This document shows, one piece after another, positions 12,001 through 16,887 of a DNA stretch of 24,150 bases. The DNA lies in the IMG/VR virus record IMGVR_UViG_3300023179_000503, positions 1 through 24,150 of that record; one strand, written 5' to 3'. The translations under genes and the position numbers were made by a program. The stretch is from a virus. Each line of letters opens with the position of its first letter. The stretch's first letter is position 1. Under the pieces are notes generated by a model. That model ran no database searches and was not told where the DNA came from. It saw only the letters and a program-made list of their open reading frames with translations.

Positions 12001-12931
12001 TAAACTCTAACTTCATTCCGTTTGATAAAGACATCCCAGACGGTAATGTATAAGTTTTTTTTCCTAATAATTCTTTTTGTACATTTAAAAAAGTATTTTC
12101 CTCAATATCTTTTATTATGAACTGTCCACCAACATTAGGATCTTGTTCACTTACATAGTATAAAACATCAGGAGCATTAAATGGAATATTAAATATTACA
12201 GTTCCATTTTCAACACTATTTTGACTCACTATATCAGTATCATTAGTATAACGATTATCAAAGCCTTTGACTCTAGAAGTTTTAATGCTGAAAGGATGAT
12301 CGGTACTTTGAATTGTAAATCTATAAGTTTGTCCTCTATATAAAACTAATCTAGGATTTCTAGTAAGTCCGTCTGGAGTAAACAAATAAGCAAATACATC
12401 TCCTTGGTCCTCTAAGACCACTGTAAATGTACTATCAATTTCCAATTGTTGACCTATTATAGGTATAGGATCAGGGCCATAAGGTAACCAATAATACTGT
12501 TGAAAATTAGCAAATTTGTCCCAATCTATATGTGGATTCCAACTATAAAATTCTTGTTCAGATAGCCTTTGATGGTTAGTTGTGTCTCCATCTAATAGAT
12601 TAATATGATTTATATAATCAATGTAATCTTTAAAGAAATCAACATTGCCAAATCGATCCTCAATGACTGCTGCCGGTTCTAATTGATAATCTTGTCTATT
12701 TTTTTCCGGAGATTCAATAAAGACATCTGTATTTTTAACACTTTTAGCATCTTGGCGGCCAACAAAACTACTAACTTTTTTAACTGTTCCTGGCTGTATT
12801 AATTGATCAACTGTCGATGACAAAAACTTTTTATTAGTATCAGTTCGATAAAATCTAGGTAACAAATTAAAAGATTTTCTATCGTTATCCTGACTTGAAA
12901 TTGGTAGTGGATATTCATTATCTAGAGACAT
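1..12931 (-). CDS. Giant multi-domain baseplate/tail structural protein in the gp7 position, partial (C-terminus outside window)
   Basis: Starting at the ATG at 12931, 2 bases after the gp6 stop and preceded by AGGA, the frame stays open for 4310 codons and leaves the window. I checked the frame at many points down to base 2. The place after gp6 is that of T4 gp7 (1032 aa), so a structural role in the baseplate wedge or tail periphery is inferred from position, not from recognised gp7 homology. Modules in order: N-terminal motif LLPRFYRTDTNKKFL (residues ~23-37); cupredoxin-like RGxTYxF segment (~192-273); DGVTTGF module (~780-850); HDGS...LLELEKRI motif (~1118-1146); conserved-looking TDRPHTHPWE to ETAWRRSS block (~1233-1367); two GDIVFY/GQIVYY carbohydrate-binding-like modules (~1541-1585, ~1801-1843); beta-propeller (~2196-2573); two pairs of GSGY repeats (~2974-3020, ~3315-3372); several DGST modules (~3613-4245); LRRGTLGTG motif (~4196-4204). 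No signal peptide or membrane segment is seen. It could be a fusion of gp7 with fibre-like parts. Confidence 0.85.
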   Translation of the reverse strand, partial: MSLDNEYPLPISSQDNDRKSFNLLPRFYRTDTNKKFLSSTVDQLIQPGTVKKVSSFVGRQDAKSVKNTDVFIESPEKNRQDYQLEPAAVIEDRFGNVDFFKDYIDYINHINLLDGDTTNHQRLSEQEFYSWNPHIDWDKFANFQQYYWLPYGPDPIPIIGQQLEIDSTFTVVLEDQGDVFAYLFTPDGLTRNPRLVLYRGQTYRFTIQSTDHPFSIKTSRVKGFDNRYTNDTDIVSQNSVENGTVIFNIPFNAPDVLYYVSEQDPNVGGQFIIKDIEENTFLNVQKELLGKKTYTLPSGMSLSNGMKLEFTGKTEPEIYQTGYWLVDGVGDAITLINSRELEIIASYTEEKNLLFDNDPFDQVPFSTQTSIPKSKDYIVIKRTSKDRNPWSRTNRWFHQNIIIETAKQRGSVADLDQTQRAIRPIIEFDANLKLHNFGHINKPNVDLIDNFTTDVFSTIEGSLGYNIDGIDLTDGMRVLFTADTDRLVNGKIYKVRFINITLTSRRIDFQAEPPSDSTGGVFIETDTIKSYTPHGLINGDKVVYLSNNNVELQLLKHRQVYYVKVIDAYSIQLYIDPELLKVADILAIGSGTHSLEILVGLRRQISLEPTEDSDPKIYETVLVNSGINEVINYNGNTVIGNQGLMYWYNGTKWILGQNKFDKNQSPLFDIFDEYGYSYSDVDVYSGSSFLGTKLFSYKLGEGSADLELGLSLSYRNISNIGDIVFNFDLLNDSFFYKSGTTVLQKNTDKGFLRKIDSTENWHYENGWIKSQVKNFQPIVRIYKNSSIDGVTTGFPIDVFDDQLDLSDLVVKVYINGNRLSNYHFKVEQGVVRKAVFLASPVKETDIVTLKCYSRQPKNQNGYYELPINFQNNPQNNNLNSFTLGEVIDHVSSIIDNLPDPLMFKGDYPGNGNLRDLSNLSAFGIRFVQHTSLINLALHALGSKDFNLFNSLELAKNDYGKFKTTFLITASEIGVHTEPKQLVDLILYEMNKDKPKTDAWFLSDMFGYTGNLKFVYTVLDPRTKNYPLKNSFNLENLSNKSVLIYLNNIQLVHGKDYNFLGDFFEILTDLAEDDQIEVYEYETTDGSFCPPTPTKLGLYPLYEPRKYIDDTYLIPRTVIQGHDGSITIGFEDYRDDVLLELEKRIFNNIKIKYDPDIFDIWDYIPGHNRATSYLKSEQDVILSKFFYQWTSKIQNDYTKSNGDWDLLNAFTYNFRGYNLADNTSSLAFWRGIYRWVLDTDRPHTHPWECLGFSIEPIWWKEVYGPHPYTSDNFMLWDDIKDGIIREPGKSVKVRSKFAKPILQYGKPVDGSGSLLDPIQSNFVKGLINPIDDGYFIFGDQGPVETAWRRSSYYAFSLLESAILMNPARVISLCFDRSRIVRNIVNQLVYKPTGLRIRLKDIVLPSVVTTEIRSYTSGLINYVVNNFDVGLSNPIEKYKFQLENLNNKISYRLSGFTSKEKLRVILTSKNPSSTSGVFLPDENFKIFLNSSSPIKELNYSGVLITKTDSGFEVRGYDKKRPYFKYYLISGPGKNYNIGGISEIYVEWVSNQRFLVGQIVYYSSYYYRVVATHTTEDLFNESLYVKLSSLPVIGGRDILISKDFDTRIEYTLSYGTVFYTIQEVVDFILGYGKYLELEGFVFDEYNNNLKSVESWETSVKEFAFWTTQNWKSGSVISLSPMANKIIYKNQFSVVDDIRDLFYGYNIFRVDGELLDDSFVNSYRDNNEFNIKVINSNHGIYGAKFRLVQKEHVLLLDNVSLFNDVIYDLEAGYKQDKLKIQGYVTTGWNGKFNIPGFIYDEAKIKDWESWTDYNLGDIVFYKDFYYSANRFLPGTDLLNFTDWTKLDSKPKSRLIPNWDYKAEQFADFYDLDSDNFDVEQQKLAQHLIGYQKRRYLENIINDDISQYKFYQGMILDKGTSNVLNKLFDVLSAEDKESLTFDEEWGLRVGTYGNTATFDELEIKLDESKIKLNPQPLEFTELSVIQPDFVYRVKQSEIYIKPQGFKENLWPLTIKPDYLRSPGHVRYSDVKLSVDDIEDILDEDITDFEEGDYVWTAFLNSAKQWSVYRLTSTGIRVESISYKSEVLTLVFTELSDLVTGQVIGIANIDKISGFYKVDSILGKTLKIRTKVEEWEDDLKSDSTQTLIYKFTESRVTNVDDVNDYLPKKIKNNELIWVDNNGFEKKSVLTYSKVYSKNYIDNLNLKSNNMLFGKSVIINKTGMISAVSYNNGINIYFKNTKDYTFAQQQVINSFYPNSSKFADSMAISSDGEFLAFLEIRLDNSSNVHIYRKDSPLGTFQYFQTITKLNSSFGLVIRLGFDNTNYFALISSSDTIYSYKLVNSSFAEIQQMATSVTLFETNSLSSVLVSSSIDLSGDATRGDSVVKIFKRDDDQFSLLQTINGVSFFGSSIAVSDTGSTLAFGMSEYDGSTINSGLVKIYKKNNNNLYNFIQDIRSKNPDTYDYFGYNVSFMNNDQTLVVLSLNGDVDSISTFDEETTFFDNNTLRYLDKRVNSGRIEIFDRYANNYIFGESLDTDSTTNFSDGYGYSVAVGADTILVSSVYEEIDNFTDVGKVFSYTKVPNKLSWSEKYIQADNVDIKKIKKVYIYDTEENKLLSYIDIVNVNQGKIPGPADQEIRFKTYYDPATYNVGTSDVIVDDGQAWNKQHVGMLWWDLTKAKFVDNLMGNITYKSANWNKLYKTASIDIYEWVETKYKPSEWDVLSGTEKGDSLGISGVSKYGNDCYSIRRYFDSTSQTFKNTYYFWVKNPAIIPNILDRKLSANDVSKLIADPISYNYPCISFIDNNSFILVNLTNYVRSNKSNINIEYYLVDEQYTDTNTHSQWKLFSLNENTIIPKEIETKWIDSLIGVDNQNRLVPNLKLPIKKRYGVNNRPRQSMFINRVEALKQVIERTNNLLKNYVITDTVDISDLNLRDEAPTKSSGLWDKSISILEEQRFINTSLLAQAVLLAIVKDGSINEIKIVNSGYGYVNSPYVKIMGSGIGAKLRCNLNDLGQVISVDILNKGSGYRDDTVLKVRNFTILVESDSTVFDIWSLYEYNSSSNKFIRLQSQSFDVSRYWYYIDWYAEGYNQYVKIDYIVESTFELYRSTVAVGQIVKVENIGTGGWVLLERYADTLDFDYTKNYKVIGRQNGTIQFYKGLYDFTENIIGFDGNLFDSFYYDNMPVKELRIILGVIKNNLFIDDLYKEYLNLFYSSLRYILYEQPFVDWITKTSFVKAKHNLGELAQKVTYKNDSLENFEDYIKEVKPFRTKIREYVSSYSKIENTSSIITDFDFPSLYNINPSADSLTFNFNTSLGCKVVDLLIADGGSGYLFNPIVRINGDSVRPAVAKAYISGGRVNRIQIIDNGSGYKKAPEVIIDGGLSDEGSVAKVVPIIESEVVRANKMSLKFDRTTRTNNYTSLNVIQNEFRGTGSKVQFVLKYAPVLSKDSYSVTINGLDILIDDYFLSIKSTTTRGYTSYYGILNFETPPARGDIIVINYRINFLHLNALDRIYNYYSPVIGMIGNDFSQLMTGIDYGGVDIQGLVNFSGTGGWDDLGWGNELWDEINEGFEDQIFSYSPSNNYSLNYVPVLGQQINVYVNNVRIDDPNYGTSNPITNTNAVMATIVGNGTTSTYSLPISQLNLANTDSIIFRKSSSDGSISPKPQDYDTQLIGGSFGITGLNPEDIIVDGDGLITPDTSYAPEEVVPGHVIDTVSVKVFQLPSGNSAKILFKTIIADGSTNSFQINQIPQNSNSIIVKVNSTIVDRSAYVFDWSNRTVVFNSSPIENSNVTIISLGYSSQQLLDQDYFVADGSTKEFVTAAPYFENNGVVVLVNGESSLYSIFETDSDYTTISRVGIRFFEPPEDGALINYIVNSDSNNTASIVKSQEILGDGSTTTYSLAHNLGENLPYDTNLLVIVDGQILNPSLGEYFLLKDDILSYRLTRYEQVPYQIELDKISVYLNGKLLKRSVDYNIDITGIRIILRSNAYIENGILHVSNMVGEQYQIVNGQIVFTNPPVLNSRIEIISFYNHNVLDIIRTRESLTYTTALDIDTPDFYRYSSLQGGKLRLFKQVNIDDFVWIIKNNNLLTPGIDFYLDTSLDQVIFANYIQTSDILDVIIFNSHRVSEGYGFMQFKDMFNRVHYKRLNKSKSTRLAEDLYQFDTIIKVIDGSVLDFPRLSENIPGIIEINGERIEYFEKNGNELSRLRRGTLGTGVPYRHKKDYLVINIGYSETISYNEEQIIEKIVSDGSTSSFTLDEKFSPDQEIITKNDIDVFVGGYRLRKNSFSLFLQSNGHPYSPEGDSVIEADFTVSGQNVLT
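180..2095 (-). repeat. Tandem DGST beta-modules near the C-terminal side of the giant protein
   Basis: Five copies of a motif G/SDGSTxxFxL (one GNGTTSTYSL) start near bases 2085, 1755, 1540, 1300 and 215, at residues ~3615, ~3726, ~3798, ~3878 and ~4239. Each is followed by a strand such as VVVLVNGE, LLVIVDGQ or IDVFVGGY, then a P.P..G..I.. type ending (for example FFEPPEDGALINYI). The plan 'GDGSTTTFxL ... V.VNG... ..F..PP..G..I.V' is a well-known phage fibre and baseplate beta-sandwich module. An isolated sixth copy, NSSIDGVTTGF, lies far upstream near base 10580. Copies are diverged at DNA level. Confidence 0.65.
2805..3000 (-). repeat. GSGY repeat pair 2 in the giant protein
   Basis: Residues ~3311-3376 contain IADGGSGYLFNPIVRINGD, a linker with GGRVNRIQII, then DNGSGYKKAPEVIIDGG. 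The spacing between the two GSGY motifs (about 38 residues) is close to that in the earlier pair, so the same module occurs twice about 340 residues apart. Internal duplication or exchange with tail-fibre genes is a reasonable inference. Confidence 0.65.
3870..4020 (-). repeat. GSGY repeat pair 1 in the giant protein
   Basis: Residues ~2971-3020 contain VNSGYGYVNSPYVKIMGSG, a linker with GQVISVDIL, then NKGSGYRDDTVLKV. The unit (I.N.GSGY...P.V.I.G.G.GA...... G.V..I.I) is a short beta repeat common in phage fibres and marine phage structural proteins. The second copy is degenerate, since TVLKV replaces P.V.I. Confidence 0.6.
5215..6345 (-). repeat. Seven-unit beta-propeller (FG-GAP-like) inside the giant protein
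   Basis: Residues ~2196-2573 contain about seven units of 40-70 residues with the plan FGxSVAxSxDGxxLAxxx...GxVxIYxK. Visible unit starts or ends include FGKSVIINKTG with INIYFKN; FADSMAISSDGEFLAFLE with VHIYRK; FGLVIRLGF with TIYSYKL; a weaker unit ending VVKIFKR; FGSSIAVSDTGSTLAFGM with GLVKIYKK; FGYNVSFMNNDQTLVVLS with GRIEIFDR; and YGYSVAVGADTILVSSVY with GKVFSYTK. The units are diverged, so they are invisible as DNA repeats and clear only in protein. Seven is the most common blade number of such propellers. Propellers typically bind proteins or glycans on one face. Confidence 0.65.
7405..7530 (-). other. Carbohydrate-binding-like module 2 of the giant protein
   Basis: Residues ~1801-1843 read DWESWTDYNLGDIVFYKDFY, then YSANRFLPGT, then FTDWTKL. 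This fits the CBM5/12-type pattern better than module 1: Trp before the GD.V.Y core, a YYSA strand, and a Trp at the end. It lies about 260 residues after module 1, so the two look like related repeats separated by other domains. Binding to a cell-surface glycan would suit a baseplate or fibre part, but that is inference. Confidence 0.45.
8180..8310 (-). other. Carbohydrate-binding-like module 1 of the giant protein
   Basis: Residues ~1541-1585 read W.SNQRFLVGQIVYYSSYYYRVV and end in YVKLSSLP. The pattern (aromatic residue, short gap, GxIVYYxxxYYR, then a closing aromatic-K-L) resembles the small CBM5/12 chitin-binding fold, where the consensus is roughly W..Y..GD.V.Y.G..Y.A....P....W. The last Trp is replaced by Tyr here. 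A sugar-binding role is inferred. It may be only a small structural beta domain. Confidence 0.4.
12115..12358 (-). other. Cupredoxin-like segment of the giant protein
   Basis: This stretch encodes residues ~192-273. It reads PRLVLYRGQTYRFTIQ, then HPFSIKT, then a strand-rich part ending LYYVSEQDPNVGGQFII. The order RGxTYxFxI, HPFxIxT, GTVxFxxP..AP..LYY is the pattern of plastocyanin-like beta-sandwich domains that recur in marine phage structural proteins. I see HPF but not a full His-Cys-His-Met copper site, so a purely structural beta-sandwich is more likely than a metal site. The assignment rests on motif memory only. Confidence 0.5.
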
Positions 12932-12933
12932 CT

Positions 12934-15900
12934 TTAATTTCCTATACTAGTAATATTTTGTTGTGATAATATCTTAGAAGAATAACTAACTTCGCCTATT
13001 GCTTTAATTCGTGAAGCAGTAATAGAACTAATTATTTCTACATCATCTGTTCCTGCGCTACTAATAAAAATTTGATCTTTTTCTGCTTTAATTTCTAGTA
13101 AACTTCCAAATGTTAAATTGTCTTTTTTAGGAACAATTAAAAAATTTGTAATACTAGTAGCTAACTGATTCATTACATATGTAGATAACTCTGTAAAATA
13201 AAAGTTATCACCGAAGTCCCAATTATCAATAGCAAAAAATTCATTAATTGCACTTATAACTTTAGATTTAACATCATTATCACTGATTACAACTTCAGGA
13301 TTTTTAACTATCTTGAATATTGCCTGAAGATCCGCACTAGCAGTTTTACCGAATAATACTTTATATCGTGCAGGATGATATATGATTTCATCACTTATAC
13401 TCTTAACTAAGTTTAAGCCTGAACTTAATGTATTATACAAGCTATCTGTACTAGGTGGCAAAGGCTCTATCGTTCTAGTACCATTTAAATATTCTCTAAA
13501 CAATTGATCATATTGTTTAGTCATTACATAGATATCAATTAAATTAGTAATTCCCGGATCGATTCTAGTTTCATAATCAGCATTATGAATATATTGAAAT
13601 CTTAAATTGCCCCTTCCTACATAGCACTTATAATCACTAGTTATAGATAATTTACCTATTGTCTTAGTCAAAATTTTCACTAATCCAGAGTCTTCAAAAT
13701 AAAAATATTGTCCATCTGGGTATTCGGTAAAATCAGTTAGAATTGATTCTGACGATACAATATATACTATTCCATAATCTGTGCCATTATCATTTACTAC
13801 ATATCTATAATCTTCCTGTTGATCTTCAATAAAATATTTTTCTAAAATAATATAATCGTCTTGATTACTAATTGTATTATTACCAATGATGAAATCAAAA
13901 ATTTCTGGGTTATCTACAATACCATCATCGTCACTATCCGCAAAGCTTATTTGTATTTTTTTCGTATCGACATAACCATCTAATCCTCTAAATTCTTCAA
14001 CTATTTCCCAATCAAAATCTGTTGTAAAACTGCTATTAGATGTGCTATTTTTATCTACATTAATACTTAGAATCTTAATTTTATCCTTTTCAACCGTATT
14101 TGTTCTCGTATCATATATCTTATCACTGCTGTCAAAAAAGAATCTTACCTGTTTATCGCTTTCAAAAATATATCTTAAAAATCTAAAAGTTACAGTATAA
14201 TATTCGCTATCAGAAACAAAACTTACTAACCAACTACTATCTGTTTTTTCATTTATATTACTACCAGTTTGTCCCAAACTAAAACTATCATTTAAATTTA
14301 GATTGACATCATAAATTATTTTCCAAATATTAGTATCCTGATCATATCTCAATCCAAATGGTTTATGTTCATAGATTAAATCAATCATAGAACTAATCGT
14401 ATTAGCTGTTAAAGATGTTTTGAAAGGAGCGATAACAGTTACAAGTTTTGAATGTTCAGGGATAACATCATTTAAACGAACTGTGCCTTCTCCTGTCGTC
14501 AAAGTTCCTGATCCTCCGTTTGTTCCGTCTCCGTAAACATTAATAACTTTCGTCCACAAAACATTTGTAGTGCCAAAACTATTTTGTTGAACTAATTTAT
14601 TATTTTCTAAAATGTTAAAATAATACCCGTCAGGAGCCTGAAACTTTAATAAAGAACCTATTAAAACATTTTTTAAAGTGGTTGAAGTATATGTACCTAA
14701 TTTTAAAGCAACAAGTGGTGTATTATTATTTCTTAAAAATCCTGTTGTTAAATTCACATCTGTGGTTAAACTTCTCCAGATAATATTCAAATCTTTAGTA
14801 GGAAATTTTTTAAAATTATTATAATAAAAATCTCTCATTACAGATTTACTCATGTTGTCATATAATTCATTGTAAATTATCGATTCAATATCTGTTTTAG
14901 TGACAAATTTAAATTGAAAATTACTAGTAAATTCTTCTTTATAAATTATACCATCATCAGCAAATATGTTTGTTTTACTATACTTTCCTGTAGGATCAAC
15001 TAAATCAAAATAACGACTTATACCGCTGCTAGATCTATTAACTGCTTTAATTTTCATTATTTGTTGGTTAACTGTAAATGGCATCAAATTATAATCTTCA
15101 GCCGTTATCATTCTATTTTGCGTATAAAAATTTGCAGGAGCTTTTTGCTTGATACTATCTGAAGATTCCGGAGGACTACTATTATTAACACTACTAACTA
15201 AACTCAAACTTATAATAAGACTTTCTGGTTGATTAAAATTACTAACATAAGGAATTTCAATGCTTATATTCCGCATATCTCTAGGATTTATTGTATAAGA
15301 AACACCTTCGCTAGTTCTATAATATACTCTAAAAGTTCCTAAAGGTATATTTCCAAAAACTCCATCGCTAAATTGTAAAGTAATTCTATCACTCAATCTT
15401 GTTATAACAGAATAAAAATTCCTTATTGATTTTTCAAGACTGTTATATATTACATTATTGCCTTCTATAGCAGGTAACTTTTCCCAAAGTTCGTATTCTT
15501 GACCATTTTGATTTAGCTTATAAAGCCATACATCACTATTGTTTATATTATTGCTATCAATATCTAAGGTAGTATTAGGAACTGGCTGTGTAAAGTTAAA
15601 AGATCCTTGATTCAATTGTCCTTGTTTAAACAGGAAAAAGAAACCAGTATTCGAACTGGCGTTACCTTTACCATCATTGCGGTATAAAAATGCTAATCTA
15701 TTACCCTGCGAAGGAGATTCTTCATATATTTCATCTTTATTTTTAAATGAACTACTTACTATTTCGAATGACATCATTCTTCCATCTATATTTTTATCAA
15801 AACTATAGATAGGAACATCAACATTACTACTCTGAAATCTATATTGTTCTGAAGTAACACCTGAAATTATTTTACGATCATCTGGATTTCCAAATTGCCT

Positions 15901-16401
15901 TGTTATAGGTAATGCAGCATTAATTATTTTTATAAACTGATCGTACCAATTTGAATTAGCAGGATCATTCCATGATATAACTTGACCTGCAAGATTTCTT
16001 CCATTGCTATCTAGAACATTTTGAGTAGATTGCAAACTAGTAATTTTTAAAAATCCACTACCTGGAATATTTCTCTTTGCATTATAACTCAATAATCTAG
16101 CTAGTCGTAAAACGCTTTCTCTACGCTCAGCAAGCTCTAAAAAATTATCACGACTATTTAAATCAACTCTAAAAGCTATACTTTGACCTAAAAATGCTAT
16201 CAGATCAATTAGAGCCAAATATTCACTACTTTCTATATAATCGTTAAAATCTTCAGGATAATTTTCTCTAATATATTGAATCATAGTTCTGCGTAGATTT
16301 TCAAAATCATAACTTTGAAAATCTGCATTACGGTAAGTCTGATATATTCTACGCCAATCTTCGGCAACTAATAATCTATTTTGTCTATCAGTTATTGACA
16401 T
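12934..16401 (-). CDS. 6: Baseplate wedge protein gp6, enlarged (Baseplate J-like)
   Basis: gp6 dimers link the T4 baseplate wedges into the ring around the hub. Residues ~10-110 carry the typical N-terminus (AEDWRRIYQTYRN, SSEYLALIDLIAFLGQSIAF, RDNFLELAERRESVLRLARL). The middle has the Baseplate J-like part (FSDGVFGNIPLGTFRVYYRTS near 344-364). The C-terminal domain at ~985-1130 ends in NWDFGDNFYFTELSTYV and is typical of the family. At 1155 aa it is much longer than T4 gp6 (660 aa). The extra length lies mainly between about residues 600 and 960. That part holds an EF-hand-like loop, DSDDDGIVDNPE (822-833). ATG start at 16401 with a GGAAGAA ribosome site at 16404-16410, and a late promoter candidate just upstream. 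It ends 2 bases before the giant gene. Confidence 0.93.
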   Translation of the reverse strand: MSITDRQNRLLVAEDWRRIYQTYRNADFQSYDFENLRRTMIQYIRENYPEDFNDYIESSEYLALIDLIAFLGQSIAFRVDLNSRDNFLELAERRESVLRLARLLSYNAKRNIPGSGFLKITSLQSTQNVLDSNGRNLAGQVISWNDPANSNWYDQFIKIINAALPITRQFGNPDDRKIISGVTSEQYRFQSSNVDVPIYSFDKNIDGRMMSFEIVSSSFKNKDEIYEESPSQGNRLAFLYRNDGKGNASSNTGFFFLFKQGQLNQGSFNFTQPVPNTTLDIDSNNINNSDVWLYKLNQNGQEYELWEKLPAIEGNNVIYNSLEKSIRNFYSVITRLSDRITLQFSDGVFGNIPLGTFRVYYRTSEGVSYTINPRDMRNISIEIPYVSNFNQPESLIISLSLVSSVNNSSPPESSDSIKQKAPANFYTQNRMITAEDYNLMPFTVNQQIMKIKAVNRSSSGISRYFDLVDPTGKYSKTNIFADDGIIYKEEFTSNFQFKFVTKTDIESIIYNELYDNMSKSVMRDFYYNNFKKFPTKDLNIIWRSLTTDVNLTTGFLRNNNTPLVALKLGTYTSTTLKNVLIGSLLKFQAPDGYYFNILENNKLVQQNSFGTTNVLWTKVINVYGDGTNGGSGTLTTGEGTVRLNDVIPEHSKLVTVIAPFKTSLTANTISSMIDLIYEHKPFGLRYDQDTNIWKIIYDVNLNLNDSFSLGQTGSNINEKTDSSWLVSFVSDSEYYTVTFRFLRYIFESDKQVRFFFDSSDKIYDTRTNTVEKDKIKILSINVDKNSTSNSSFTTDFDWEIVEEFRGLDGYVDTKKIQISFADSDDDGIVDNPEIFDFIIGNNTISNQDDYIILEKYFIEDQQEDYRYVVNDNGTDYGIVYIVSSESILTDFTEYPDGQYFYFEDSGLVKILTKTIGKLSITSDYKCYVGRGNLRFQYIHNADYETRIDPGITNLIDIYVMTKQYDQLFREYLNGTRTIEPLPPSTDSLYNTLSSGLNLVKSISDEIIYHPARYKVLFGKTASADLQAIFKIVKNPEVVISDNDVKSKVISAINEFFAIDNWDFGDNFYFTELSTYVMNQLATSITNFLIVPKKDNLTFGSLLEIKAEKDQIFISSAGTDDVEIISSITASRIKAIGEVSYSSKILSQQNITSIGN

Positions 16402-16419
16402 ATTTCTTCCAATTTTAAA

Positions 16420-16427
16420 TATTTATT
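16420..16427 (-). promoter_or_regulatory. T4-type late promoter candidate for gp6
   Basis: Minus-strand octamer AATAAATA lies in the only real gap (45 bases) of the baseplate operon. It differs from the T4 late consensus TATAAATA only at the first base and fits the looser NATAAATA form seen in marine T4-like phages. A start about six bases downstream would leave a short leader holding the GGAAGAA ribosome site before the gp6 ATG. The surroundings are very AT-rich, so a chance match is possible. Confidence 0.5.
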
Positions 16428-16446
16428 TTAACAAAAAACTAGTATA

Positions 16447-16887
16447 TTATCCTATCAGCAATCCGTTATCTTGATCAAATCTTAACTGCAAAGCCTCTTG
16501 AATATTATATGGAAAATAAGTTAACACACATTCGATCTGTATCCCTTGTTCATAAGTTGTAACAATAACTTGTTCGGCTCTTACTCTAGGATCATAATTA
16601 ATAATTGCTTCTACATTTTTAATTACGGCTGTTTTAAGTTCTTCTGTTAGTGGTTCAAAAATAAGATCCCAAACAATAGTACCAAACTCTGGTTGCTCTA
16701 GTCTTTCCCCCATCCTTATATGAAACATATTAATAAGATCTTGTTTAATCAGCTGTAAATCGTAGAGACTAAAGGTATTAGATCCAGAAACTGTACTAAA
16801 TCCTTTATAAGTTTTAGAACCAGCTATAAAATTAGACTTACCGTTAGATAATGTAATCTTATCATATAATTTACTACTCGCTGTCAT
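16447..16887 (-). CDS. 25: Baseplate wedge protein gp25 (sheath initiator)
   Basis: gp25 sits in the wedge core and starts sheath polymerisation in T4-like tails. The protein is 146 aa, close to T4 gp25 (132 aa). The family signature is in the middle: QDLINMFHIRMGERLEQPEF, then GTIVWDLIFEPLTEEL, then INYDPRVRAEQVIV. The C-terminus ends LRFDQDNGLLIG. I chose the ATG at 16887 because it overlaps the gp5 stop as ATGA and has GGGGAA close by and AAGGA further upstream. A TTG at 16896 would add three residues (MGN). Confidence 0.93.
   Translation of the reverse strand: MTASSKLYDKITLSNGKSNFIAGSKTYKGFSTVSGSNTFSLYDLQLIKQDLINMFHIRMGERLEQPEFGTIVWDLIFEPLTEELKTAVIKNVEAIINYDPRVRAEQVIVTTYEQGIQIECVLTYFPYNIQEALQLRFDQDNGLLIG

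Noticed and set aside
1-12931. Splitting the region into several genes (gp7, gp8 and fibres)
   Set aside because: The frame was continuous at all points checked (about bases 2, 180, 345, 1262, 1502, 2042, 3002, 5702, 6002, 7502, 8282, 9002, 10562, 12302), and no internal stop was met.
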